Assembly (NCBI RefSeq): GCF_026712185.1
Contig: NZ_JAPPUX010000006.1
Coordinates: 1 to 64,000, forward strand
From: Nocardioides pini
GTDB lineage: Bacteria; Actinomycetota; Actinomycetes; Propionibacteriales; Nocardioidaceae
DNA length: 64,000 bases
Direction of reading: 5' to 3'
The stretch's first letter is position 1; every line of letters begins with the position of its first letter. The notes under the pieces are model-generated. The model was not told where the DNA came from. It was given only the letters and a program-made list of their open reading frames with translations, and searched no databases. Of the stretch, positions 43,275 to 51,894 are shown one piece after another. The position numbers were made by a program, and so were the translations under genes.

Positions 43275-46200
43275 GGCGGGCGATCCCGTGCTGGCCACAG
43301 TCATGGATGCCAAGGATGGGCCCAGGATCGACGCGCGGATCCTTGGTCTCCTCGACCTACGGGTGGACGGACAACCGGTCGAGATAGCCACGCGCCGCCA
43401 GCGTGCCCTCCTGGTCCTGCTGCTCCTCAACGTCGGCCGGGTGGTCAGCACCGAGCGCCTGATCGACCAGCTCTGGGACGGCGCACCTCCGCCTCAGGGC
43501 GCCGTGACGCTGCGGTCGTACATCTCGAACCTCCGGCAGGCCCTGGGCGCGACGGGTGCGCTCGGGTCTGCCCTCGTCACCCGCGGTCCCGGGTACCTCA
43601 TCGACCTTCCAGCGGAGTCGGTCGACGCCACGCGGCTGCGGACCCTCACCCAGACAGGCCGCGACCTCCTGCGACAGGGCGCGGCGACCGACGCGCTCAC
43701 CACCCTGGACGAGGCGGTCGGACTCTGGACCGGAGATCCGTTGTCCGAGGTGTCGGACCACCAGTTCGCACAGAGCATCGTCGCGCAGCTGACGGAGACC
43801 TATCTGGCGGCGGTGGAGGGCAGGTTCGAGGCGATGCTCGCCGCCGGACGGCATGCCGACGCCCTTCCGGAGCTCGACGGCTTCGCCGCCGACCACCCCT
43901 TGCGGGAAGAACCGCAGGCGCTGCTCATGCTCGCGCTGTACCGATGCGGGCGGACTGCCGACGCGCTGGAGGTCCACCGCAGGTTTCGGGTCATGCTCGA
44001 CGACGAGCTGGGCATCCTCCCCTCGAGCCGCATGGACTCACTGCTCCAGCGGATCCTGTCGCAGGATCCCGACCTCGACCCACCGCCCGCCGCACTCGAG
44101 GCCGATGCCCTGCCCGCCGCTACGACCCCGAGCCCCGCGGCTGCGTCCACAGAGAAGGCACTTCCGGCGCCCGCCGCCGGCGGTTCGACTCGGATGCTCG
44201 TCGGACGCGAGCGAGAGCTCGGCGTGCTGCAAGCCGCGCTCGACAGACTCACCACGAGCGGCACGGGGTCGCTCGTGCTGCTGGCGGGCGAGCCCGGCAT
44301 CGGCAAGACGACACTGCTCGAGACGCTCGATGAGATGGCGCGTCGGCGGAACGTCCCTGTGCACTACGGCCGGTCCCCCGCCGCGTTCGGGGCACCCCCG
44401 TTCTATCCGTGGTCCCAGGTCGTCGACAGCGTGGCGGCACGCCTCGGCGACCAGGAGCTCGAGTCGCTCGTCTCGACCCGTGCGCGGCCGGTCGCCCAGC
44501 TGTCACCTGCGGTCGCCGGTCGAGTCGGAGTCGAGGTCCCACCGCCCGGCGACATCGTGAGCGCCATGCGGTTCCCGCTGTACGAGGCGGTCTCGACCTA
44601 CCTCTGCCGAGCCGCCGATGGCCCGCTCGTGGTGCTGCTCGACGACATCCACTGGGCAGACCTCCCCAGCCTGGAGCTGCTGTCCTACCTCACGCCCTCC
44701 CTCGCCACCCGGCCGCTCCTCCTCGTCGCGGCCTACCGGGACCTCCCGAGCGACACCAGCGAGGCGTTGGACGCGACCCTTGCCACCGTCTCCCGCGAGG
44801 ACGTGACCTCGGAGGTCCACCTCGGTGGCCTCGCCCAAGGCGACGTAGCGGTGCTCGCGGCCGACCTGCTCACGACCGCTGCACACCCCGAGCGACACGA
44901 GCGCTTCGCCGACGTCCTCTACGAGCGCACCGGCGGCAACCCGTTCTTCGTCCGCCAGCTGGCGCGCCTGCTCCTCGAGGACGATCCGCCCGTCGCGACG
45001 CGTCCTGCTCCTGTCCCGCCCGGTGTGCGCCACGTCATCGCAAGCCGGCTCAAGCCGTTGCCCGCCGCAGTCACCGCCCTGCTCGCCTCGGCCGCTGTCA
45101 TCGGACGCGAGTTCGACCTCCGCACGGCAGCCACCGTGGCCGGCATCGAGCTGGAGGAAGCGCTCGACGCCTACGACATCGCGGCCCGGCACGGTCTCGT
45201 CGAGCCGACCGACGACGGCGGACACACGTTCGTCCACGCGCTCGTCCAGGAGGTGGTCCTCGAACGCCTCCCGGCCGGGCGGGCCAGCAGGCTCCATGGA
45301 GCGGTCGCCCAGCTGCTGGCGCACGAGGGTGCCAGCTCGCCCGCGGTCGTCGCCACACACACCTGGGCCGCGCGTGACGTGCTGGGACCGGCAGCGGTCG
45401 AGTCACAGCTGGCGGCAGCCGACGCGGCCGTGGCGGTGTGCGCCCACGAACAGGCCGAAGTGCACCTCCGACGCGCGCTGCACCTCGTGCGTCAGGCGTC
45501 ACCACCAGACCCCGACGCCGAGCTGTCGGTGCTGCTGACCCTGCTACGGCTCATCATCACCTCCCGCGGCTGGGGCCACCACGGGGCGAGAGCGGTCGCG
45601 GACCGAGCGCTCCACCTGGCCGAAGCCGGTGCCTTCAGCGACGACAACGCCCGCCTGTGGTGGTCGCTGTTCTTCCTCCTCATCGACCAGGACGACCAGG
45701 CGTCATACGTCGGCGTCGCGCGCTCGCTCCTGGCCGCGTGCGAGGCCCCCGATCCCCGCGGCCGGATCGGGAACGCCTCCCGCGCCTCGGTGCACCTCAT
45801 GGCCGTCTTCGACGCGTTGTCCACCGACGACCGGGATGCGGCCCGCCGTCACCTGACCCGTGCCGGCGAGCTGATCGAGGCCGCAACCGCGGCGGAGACG
45901 TCCGCATACGACGAGAACCTCCACGTCATGTACCACCTGATCGAAGGTGCCTGGTTCGGCATGCAGGGCGACGGCGATGCCCACCAACGGGCCGTCGAGG
46001 CGGCGGTCGCGCTCGCGGACGCCGACGGCCGTCCGTTCCCTCGCGCTGTGGCGCGCGCCCTGGGCGCGGTCCAGGCCTTCTACAGCCCCGGGCACGACTA
46101 CCTGAAGGAGCTCGCCGACCCGGCGCTCGACCTCTGTCTCCGGTTCGGATTCGGTTGGCTGGGCACGGTCGCCGAGTCGGTCCACGAGTGGTCCGAGGCA

Positions 46201-46440
46201 CTGGCCGGCGGCGACGGCACCCGGACCGTTGCCGCCCTCCAGACTCGGCTCGAGGACATGACACGCGGGGGTCGCAACGGCACTCGCTCGACCATGCTGG
46301 CCCTGCTCGGCGACGTCCACGCCGCACTCGGTGAACCAGATCTTGCTCGGGAGACCTACCTGCAGGCACGGCAGGACCCCGGGCCCTACCGCCAGCTCTT
46401 CATCACCCTCCTCGACCGAAGGATGGCGTCGCTTCCATGA
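43267..46440 (+). CDS. BTAD/AAA regulator (SARP-like, with AAA_16-type ATPase)
   Basis: A 1057-residue regulator. The winged helix and BTAD cover about 25-265 (ending MLDDELGILPSSRM). An AAA_16-type ATPase follows with P-loop GEPGIGKT (341-348), Walker B LVVLLDDIHWAD (about 455) and sensor stretch ERTGGNPFFVRQLARLL. The C-terminal 350 residues are helical repeats. Unlike LuxR-type LAL regulators there is no C-terminal helix-turn-helix; DNA binding must be N-terminal. It overlaps the permease by 8 bp and the CPBP gene by 4 bp, so it is embedded in the operon rather than divergent from it. Confidence 0.9.
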   Translation: MPEAGDPVLATVMDAKDGPRIDARILGLLDLRVDGQPVEIATRRQRALLVLLLLNVGRVVSTERLIDQLWDGAPPPQGAVTLRSYISNLRQALGATGALGSALVTRGPGYLIDLPAESVDATRLRTLTQTGRDLLRQGAATDALTTLDEAVGLWTGDPLSEVSDHQFAQSIVAQLTETYLAAVEGRFEAMLAAGRHADALPELDGFAADHPLREEPQALLMLALYRCGRTADALEVHRRFRVMLDDELGILPSSRMDSLLQRILSQDPDLDPPPAALEADALPAATTPSPAAASTEKALPAPAAGGSTRMLVGRERELGVLQAALDRLTTSGTGSLVLLAGEPGIGKTTLLETLDEMARRRNVPVHYGRSPAAFGAPPFYPWSQVVDSVAARLGDQELESLVSTRARPVAQLSPAVAGRVGVEVPPPGDIVSAMRFPLYEAVSTYLCRAADGPLVVLLDDIHWADLPSLELLSYLTPSLATRPLLLVAAYRDLPSDTSEALDATLATVSREDVTSEVHLGGLAQGDVAVLAADLLTTAAHPERHERFADVLYERTGGNPFFVRQLARLLLEDDPPVATRPAPVPPGVRHVIASRLKPLPAAVTALLASAAVIGREFDLRTAATVAGIELEEALDAYDIAARHGLVEPTDDGGHTFVHALVQEVVLERLPAGRASRLHGAVAQLLAHEGASSPAVVATHTWAARDVLGPAAVESQLAAADAAVAVCAHEQAEVHLRRALHLVRQASPPDPDAELSVLLTLLRLIITSRGWGHHGARAVADRALHLAEAGAFSDDNARLWWSLFFLLIDQDDQASYVGVARSLLAACEAPDPRGRIGNASRASVHLMAVFDALSTDDRDAARRHLTRAGELIEAATAAETSAYDENLHVMYHLIEGAWFGMQGDGDAHQRAVEAAVALADADGRPFPRAVARALGAVQAFYSPGHDYLKELADPALDLCLRFGFGWLGTVAESVHEWSEALAGGDGTRTVAALQTRLEDMTRGGRNGTRSTMLALLGDVHAALGEPDLARETYLQARQDPGPYRQLFITLLDRRMASLP

Positions 46441-47309
46441 GGATGAGCACGACGAGGGTCCAACGACGAACCAACAACCCCTCAACCACGTCGATCCACC
46501 GTGGTGCCATGACCGCGACCCACTCAACCCCCGCCGACCGGACCACGCCGCGTCCCGCCCACTCCCTGCTCACGTTCACCGCGATCGCGCTCCCCGCGGG
46601 GTGGATCTTCCTCAGCGTCCCCCTGCTCACGGGGTGGCCGGTGGCCCCCTTCGTCCTGGCCACCCTGTTCCTCGGCATGGTTCCCGCCGCGCTCCTGCTG
46701 ACGCGCCGCGGGAAGAACACCAGCGTCCGCGACCTCCTGCGTGACTGCATCCGCCTGCCCCACCCCGTGGCGTGGCTGATCCCCGCCACGTTGCTCATTC
46801 CGGTCGCGACCCGAGTCGGGGCATCGCTCGTCGGCGGGGGCGAGCCCCTCACCTCTGCCCTCGTCGTCGACCTGATCGTCAACGTCGTGTCCAGCGTCCT
46901 CATCGTCAACCTCTGGGAGGAGATGGTGTGGGCCGGCTTCGTCCAACGGACCGCCTCGAAGGCGTACGGCTTCGTGCGCAGCGCCCTGCTCACCGCCGCG
47001 TTGTTCGTCGCCATCCACCTCCCTCTCGCGTTCTACGGCATCGAGGGCGCGGCCGACCTCGCACGCAACCTCGCCATCATGGTCGCCTCCGGTATCGGCC
47101 TGCGGCTCCTCATCGGAGCCCTCGACGTGTGGGGGCGCGGCAGCATCCTCGCCGTCGCCCTCCTGCACGCGACGTTCAACGCCAGCGCGGACCTGGTCGA
47201 CGCCGACGCCGACTGGATCAGGTACGCCGTCACCCTCGGCTTCGGGCTGATGGTCCTGCTCGCTCCCGGCCTCCGTCGCAGCCACGCCTGGACGGAGGAG
47301 CTCCGATGA
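46437..47309 (+). CDS. CPBP-family intramembrane metalloprotease-like protein
   Basis: A 290-residue protein with about eight membrane helices in the CPBP (Abi/CAAX-protease-like) arrangement. Motif one reads NLWEEMVWAGF, where most members have EExxxR; the arginine position is alanine. The histidine motifs are FVAIHLPL and LLHATFN. If the glutamates and histidines bind zinc it may cleave membrane peptides or modify prenylated substrates. Two starts are possible, 46437 (ATGA overlap) or 46509; the first 24 residues look disordered. It is followed without gap by phzF. Confidence 0.83.
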   Translation: MRMSTTRVQRRTNNPSTTSIHRGAMTATHSTPADRTTPRPAHSLLTFTAIALPAGWIFLSVPLLTGWPVAPFVLATLFLGMVPAALLLTRRGKNTSVRDLLRDCIRLPHPVAWLIPATLLIPVATRVGASLVGGGEPLTSALVVDLIVNVVSSVLIVNLWEEMVWAGFVQRTASKAYGFVRSALLTAALFVAIHLPLAFYGIEGAADLARNLAIMVASGIGLRLLIGALDVWGRGSILAVALLHATFNASADLVDADADWIRYAVTLGFGLMVLLAPGLRRSHAWTEELR

Positions 47310-48181
47310 CTGTCGAGGTCCTGCGCTACTCCGCCTTCCCGGAGGACGGCGCCGGCGGCAACCCGGCCGGCGTCGTCCTGGGAGCTGCATCCCTGAGCGA
47401 GCCGCAGATGCGCGCGATCGCGGAGGCCATCGGCTACTCGGAGACCGCCTTCCTCAGCCCCACCTCCGAGTCGGACCCGGCGCGACTCAGGGTGCGGTAC
47501 TTCAGCCCGCGGGCCGAGGTCGACTTCTGCGGCCACGCCACGGTCGCGTCCGCGGTGGCCATCGCGGAGAGGTACGGCGCAGGCGTCCTGACACTGGAGA
47601 CGAACGTCGGCCTCGTGCCGGTCTCCACCCGCCATGACGGGGTGGAGCTGACCGCCACGCTGACGTCGCCGGCGACCTGGACCCGTCCCGCCGGCGACTC
47701 GGCGGGCGAGGCGCTGGATGCCCTGCGACTGGCGGCGAGCGACCTCGACCCGGCCTACCCGGTGCACGTCGCATTCGCCGGCAACAAGCACCTGGTGGTC
47801 GGCGTCCGGGACCGATGGACCCTCGATGCGCTCGACTACGACTACGGCGCACTCGAGAGGCTGATGGGCCGCGAGGGCTGGACGACGGTGCACGTGTTCT
47901 GGGCCGAGGACCGCCACCGGTTCCACGCCCGCAACGCCTTCCCACCGGGCGGCGTGCGCGAGGACCCGGCGACCGGGGCTGCCGCGGCGGCGTTCGGGGG
48001 CTACCTCCGTCAGCTGGAGCTCGTCGACGTCCCGTCGAGGATCGTCGTGCTGCAGGGCCGACAGATGGGCGCGCCGAGCCGGCTCGTCGTCGACCTGAGA
48101 CCCGGGTCCGACACGGTCGAGGTCACCGGTACCGCCAGGCGCCTCACCCTGACGCCGTACGACGACGTGGACCTGCCATGA
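47306..48181 (+). CDS. PhzF-family isomerase/epimerase
   Basis: A 291-residue protein of the PhzF / diaminopimelate-epimerase fold. The N-terminal domain has AGGNPAGVVL and the catalytic glutamate in GYSETAFLSP; the EVDFCGHATVAS stretch is the family signature, with EDPATGAAAAAFGGYL in the C-terminal domain. PhzF isomerises a phenazine precursor, but most homologues act on unknown acids. It overlaps both neighbours by 4 bp, so it belongs to the coupled run. No other phenazine genes are present, so phenazine synthesis is not implied. Confidence 0.9.
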   Translation: MTVEVLRYSAFPEDGAGGNPAGVVLGAASLSEPQMRAIAEAIGYSETAFLSPTSESDPARLRVRYFSPRAEVDFCGHATVASAVAIAERYGAGVLTLETNVGLVPVSTRHDGVELTATLTSPATWTRPAGDSAGEALDALRLAASDLDPAYPVHVAFAGNKHLVVGVRDRWTLDALDYDYGALERLMGREGWTTVHVFWAEDRHRFHARNAFPPGGVREDPATGAAAAAFGGYLRQLELVDVPSRIVVLQGRQMGAPSRLVVDLRPGSDTVEVTGTARRLTLTPYDDVDLP

Positions 48182-48621
48182 GGACGTTCACGGTCGTCCC
48201 GAACGAGCCGCACACGTGGCCCGGCATGCCGCCAGCCGCGCGCGCCGTCACTGAGTTCCTCTCGAGGGTGCGCGTCACGGGCGACACCGCGGCCGCCGAA
48301 CTGCTGATGGGAAGCTCGGTCCCCGCCCACCAGCACCTGGCCGAGCGCGACGAGACGGTGGTGCGATCGCCGCACGAGTACGCCGCCCACGTACGCGACA
48401 TGCTCAAGGACCACGGGCCGTTCCGGTTCGAGGTCCATGAGCTGCTCGCAGAGCAGGACCACGTCTTCGTGCGCTGGCTCCAGCACGGCCACCTGCCCAC
48501 CCGCGGCGCGTCCCCGCGTCCGCTGCGCGAGGCGGGCTCGGCCGTCTACCGCGTCGAGGACGGACGCATCCAGGAGTACTGGATCCAGCTCGACCGCCTC
48601 GGCGAGCGCCTCCAGCGCTGA
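48178..48621 (+). CDS. SnoaL/NTF2-like protein
   Basis: A 147-residue protein with the cone-shaped NTF2-like pattern: helix AVTEFLSRVRVTGDTAAAELLMG, loop HQHLAERDETVVRSPHEYAAHVRD, then strands FEVHELLAEQDHVFVRWLQHGHL and AVYRVEDGRIQEYWIQLD. SnoaL-like enzymes act as polyketide cyclases, isomerases or hydrolases; the ligand cannot be told. It overlaps phzF by 4 bp. Confidence 0.82.
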   Translation: MRTFTVVPNEPHTWPGMPPAARAVTEFLSRVRVTGDTAAAELLMGSSVPAHQHLAERDETVVRSPHEYAAHVRDMLKDHGPFRFEVHELLAEQDHVFVRWLQHGHLPTRGASPRPLREAGSAVYRVEDGRIQEYWIQLDRLGERLQR

Positions 48622-48662
48622 CCCACGGCTCCACCCCACCCAACCCCGACAGGAGAACGACC

Positions 48663-49250
48663 ATGACCCACGACCAGATCCAGCAGTCCCCCACCCGCAC
48701 CCTCGAAGGCCACCTGCTTCCCGCCCCGGGGGTGTGGGACATCGACCCCGGGCACACCGACCTCGCGTTCGTGGGACGCCACTTCATGGTCACGAAGGTG
48801 CGCGGCCGCTTCACCGACGTCACAGGCCGCGTCGTCATCGCCCCGCAGATGTCAGACTCCACTGTCGAGGTGACGATCGGCATGGCGAGCGTCGAATCCG
48901 GATCCGCCGACCGCGACGACCACATCCGCTCCGCAGACCTCTTCGACGTCGAGCGCTACCCCACGGCGACCTTCGTCAGCCGGAGCGTCGACTGGGGCGG
49001 CACCTCCGGCACGGTCCACGGCGATCTCACCATCCACGGCGTCACGCGGCGCGTGCCGCTGATCGTCTCGTTCGAGGGCTACGTCCCCGACCCGTGGGGT
49101 GGCCACCGCGCCATCTTCTCGGCGCGCACCGCCGTCAACCGCGAGGAGTTCGGCATCACCTGGAACATGGCGCTGGAGGCAGGCGGCCTCCTCGTGTCCA
49201 AGGACGTCCGGATCGAGATCGAGCTCGAGACGGTCCTTGCCGGCCAGTGA
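48663..49250 (+). CDS. YceI-family lipid-binding protein
   Basis: A 195-residue protein of the YceI lipocalin-like fold, with GVWDIDPGHTDLAFVGRHFM at the start, VRGRFTDVTG and EVTIGMASVESG, the middle HIRSADLFDVERYPTATFV, and the terminal strand KDVRIEIELETV. YceI proteins bind isoprenoid or other long-chain compounds in a barrel. No signal peptide is present, so it is probably cytosolic. It follows 41 bp behind the SnoaL gene with AGGAGAACGACC before the ATG. Confidence 0.9.
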   Translation: MTHDQIQQSPTRTLEGHLLPAPGVWDIDPGHTDLAFVGRHFMVTKVRGRFTDVTGRVVIAPQMSDSTVEVTIGMASVESGSADRDDHIRSADLFDVERYPTATFVSRSVDWGGTSGTVHGDLTIHGVTRRVPLIVSFEGYVPDPWGGHRAIFSARTAVNREEFGITWNMALEAGGLLVSKDVRIEIELETVLAGQ

Positions 49251-49327
49251 GCCCCGTCCGCGTGCGGGGCGCCCCACCCCTCGGCGCCTCGCACGCGACC
49301 CGCCTCCCACCCCGACAGAGGATCGCC

Positions 49328-50254
49328 ATGACTTCCGACACCGTCGACACCGCTCTCCAGGCCAGTGCCCGAGACGCCGTCCGGCGCGAGCGCACCGCAT
49401 TCCGTGCCGACGACGGGAGGGTCCTGGAGGCAACGTGGTTCCGTCCGCGGTCGCCTGGGGCGGGACGCGTGCTCATCGCGCCTGCCATGGCCACGCCCGC
49501 CGCCTTCTACGCAGCCTTCGCCACCTGGCTGGCCGGGCGTGGGATGACGGTCCTGACGTTCGACTACCGCGGCACCACCGCCACCCCGTCCGAGCTCCGC
49601 CGCGAGACGGCGGACCTCCTCACCTGGGCGGGTGACGCCGCGGCCGCGCTTGAGCACCTCCTGGACGACGCGCCGGCCGGCGACCACACCCCCGTGGTCT
49701 GGATCGGGCACAGCTTCGGAGGCCAGGTGCTGCCGTTCGTGCGGCACGACCTCCTGGACAGCGCCGTCCTCGTCGCCACCGGCAACGGCCACTACCACCA
49801 CAACCCGGCGTGGTTGCGACGACGAGCTCCGCTGCTCTGGAGAGGCATCGTGCCGCTCACCACTGCTGCGGCTGGCTACTTCCCCGGGCGGCGACTCGGC
49901 CTGGGAGACCTCCCGACCAGGGTGGCACGCCAGTGGGGTCGCTGGTGCATGCACCCCGAGTACTGGGGAGCAGACGTGCGCGACATCGCCGCGCGCCACG
50001 CGCTCATCACCCATCCGGTGACTCTCGTCTCGACGAGCGACGACCCGCTCGTCATGCCCAGTGGGCCCGCTGCGCTGGCGCGCGCACTCAGCAACGCGCC
50101 CGTGTCCGTCGTCGACCTGTCGCCCGACCAGCTGAGCGTGGATTCGATCGGGCACCACGGTCTGTTCCGTCGCGGGCTCGCACATGCCTGGGAAGCCGTG
50201 TTCGCGCCGCACCTGCCGCACGCCGTGATGGCCACCACACGTGCCCAAGCCTGA
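49328..50254 (+). CDS. Alpha/beta hydrolase
   Basis: A 308-residue hydrolase. The nucleophile elbow is WIGHSFGGQ (serine about residue 139), an oxyanion-site stretch is APAMATPAAFY, and the acid may be the aspartate in TSDDPLVMPS; the base histidine is probably in IGHHGLF near residue 280. A cap region of about 60 residues (about 155-215) lies between. The substrate is unknown. It is 77 bp from yceI and 54 bp from the GNAT gene. Confidence 0.87.
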   Translation: MTSDTVDTALQASARDAVRRERTAFRADDGRVLEATWFRPRSPGAGRVLIAPAMATPAAFYAAFATWLAGRGMTVLTFDYRGTTATPSELRRETADLLTWAGDAAAALEHLLDDAPAGDHTPVVWIGHSFGGQVLPFVRHDLLDSAVLVATGNGHYHHNPAWLRRRAPLLWRGIVPLTTAAAGYFPGRRLGLGDLPTRVARQWGRWCMHPEYWGADVRDIAARHALITHPVTLVSTSDDPLVMPSGPAALARALSNAPVSVVDLSPDQLSVDSIGHHGLFRRGLAHAWEAVFAPHLPHAVMATTRAQA

Positions 50255-50308
50255 TCCAACATCGCCGGCGCAGAGTCGCGTCACCAGATCTACGAAGGAG
50301 GAGCCACC

Positions 50309-50905
50309 ATGACCCGCACCACGACCCGGCCCCTGCGCCAGCCCGGCGTCGACGTCCACCTGCGCCCGGTGCGCCTGGGCGACTGGCCCCGCATCCACGA
50401 GTGGGCCCGCCGACCGGACGTCACCCAGTACCAGGCCTGGGGCCCCAACCGCGCGGTCGAGACACGTGAGTACGTCGTCGCGGCGATCGAGGCAGCCCAC
50501 CAGGTGCCGCAGGTACGCCATGTCCTCAGCGTCGTCCAGTCCGACCGTGTGGTCGGACTGGTCGAGCTCACGGTCGTCGACGTCGAGGCCGGGATCGCCG
50601 AGGTCGGCTACGCGGTCCACCCCGACGTCTGGGGCCGTGGCATCGCCACCGAAGCAGCACGTCACGCCGTACGATTCGCGTTCGACGAGCTCGGGATGAG
50701 GGTGGTCACGGCGACGTGTGACACGACGAACGTCGCATCCGCGCGCGTCCTCGAGAAGCTGGGGATGCACCTGGAGCAGACCATCCCGCACGATGTCTGG
50801 GTGGGCCGCCGCTGGCGTGACACGCACGTCTTCTCGGTTCGCGCAGAAGAGCAGAGGAACGCCCTGTCCGCGACCCCGTGCGCGACCGCTGGGCGGGTCG
50901 CCTGA
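50309..50905 (+). CDS. GNAT-family acetyltransferase (RimJ/RimL-like)
   Basis: A 198-residue N-acetyltransferase. The opening VHLRPVRLGDWPRIHEWARRPDVTQY is typical for the RimJ/RimL subgroup, and the acetyl-CoA-binding turn is GYAVHPDVWGRGIATEAARHAV. The C-terminal strands contain MRVVTATCDTTNVASARVLEKLGM. It may acetylate a ribosomal protein, an antibiotic or a small amine; substrate unknown. The stop codon shares its last base with the start of the next gene (TGATG). Confidence 0.88.
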   Translation: MTRTTTRPLRQPGVDVHLRPVRLGDWPRIHEWARRPDVTQYQAWGPNRAVETREYVVAAIEAAHQVPQVRHVLSVVQSDRVVGLVELTVVDVEAGIAEVGYAVHPDVWGRGIATEAARHAVRFAFDELGMRVVTATCDTTNVASARVLEKLGMHLEQTIPHDVWVGRRWRDTHVFSVRAEEQRNALSATPCATAGRVA

Positions 50906-51855
50906 TGACCGGGGACGAGTCGCGGGCCGGGTCTGCACAGTCCTGGGTCGCGAGACACGCGACCGCGGTCTTCACCCTCACCGCTCTGCTCACGTCGTAC
51001 GCCGCACTCGGCCTCATGATCCTGGTGGACCGCGGCCACCTACCCGGCCGGTCGATCCCGTCACGGATCGGCTCGGACATGGAGGAGGCGTCCAGCGTGG
51101 TCCTCGTGCTCGTCCTCCTCGTCACGACGATCACCGTCACGCGGGTCGTCGAGGGCCCCCCCGGTGTGCGGGTGATGCTCGCGAGGGTCACCCGCTGGCG
51201 AGTCCCCTGGAGGTGGTGGCTGGTGGCGGTCGCCGCGATCCCGGTGGTCACGGTGGCACTGGCAGCAGCATTGGGCGACAGCGTGGTCGCCCCGTCCCCC
51301 AGCGCGCTGGTCGACGAGCTCGTCGCCGCCGTGGTGGCGCTCCTGCTGATCAACGTCGCGGAGGAGACGAGCTGGGCCGGCTTCCTCCAGACCCGGCTCG
51401 AGCGAGCCCACGGCCTCCTGGTCGCCGCAGTGCTCACCGCCGTGCCGTTCGCGCTGGTGCACATTCCCATCCGGGTGGTGGCGCGCGAGATCGACAGTCC
51501 CGCCGACCTGTTGCCCCAGTTCACCGTCCTGATGGTGTTGTGCATCATCATCCGGATGCTGCTCGGCGGCGTGATGCGCGGCGCCGGCAACAGCCTCCTC
51601 GTCGTCGCGGCGACCCACACGTCCTTCAACCGCTCCAACAACGTGGACGGGATCGCCGCCGACCTGCTGGTCGGGCAGGCGAGGCCCTTGGCCGCGCTCG
51701 GTGCCGCGATCGTCGTCATGGCGCTCATCCTCATCGCTCTCCGAGGACGGCTGGGCAGGGCCGAGCGCCTCCGGCTCGACGCAGCGGAGCTCGACACGCC
51801 CGCGCCGACTCCGCGACCGGCTCGCGAGCAATCCACTCGTCCAGGACGCCGATGA
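50905..51855 (+). CDS. Second CPBP-family membrane protein
   Basis: A 316-residue protein with about eight helices and the same odd motif one as the gene at 46437: NVAEETSWAGFLQTRL, with alanine where EExxxR proteins carry arginine. The second motif is FALVHIPIR and the third ATHTSFNRSN. The shared EExxWAGF marks the two as closer to each other than to canonical CPBP proteins. The C-terminal 35 residues are disordered. It ends the plus-strand run, 39 bp before a convergent MFS gene. Confidence 0.83.
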   Translation: MTGDESRAGSAQSWVARHATAVFTLTALLTSYAALGLMILVDRGHLPGRSIPSRIGSDMEEASSVVLVLVLLVTTITVTRVVEGPPGVRVMLARVTRWRVPWRWWLVAVAAIPVVTVALAAALGDSVVAPSPSALVDELVAAVVALLLINVAEETSWAGFLQTRLERAHGLLVAAVLTAVPFALVHIPIRVVAREIDSPADLLPQFTVLMVLCIIIRMLLGGVMRGAGNSLLVVAATHTSFNRSNNVDGIAADLLVGQARPLAALGAAIVVMALILIALRGRLGRAERLRLDAAELDTPAPTPRPAREQSTRPGRR

Positions 51856-51894
51856 GGCGCACTGCCATCCAGGCTGTTGCACAACGGGCGGTCG

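Noticed and set aside
47306-48181. Phenazine biosynthesis inferred from a PhzF-family gene
   Set aside because: No other phenazine genes occur; most PhzF homologues have unrelated functions.
49079-50938. Long minus-strand open frame across YceI, hydrolase and GNAT genes
   Set aside because: The three plus-strand genes have clear domains and ribosome sites; the minus frame has none.
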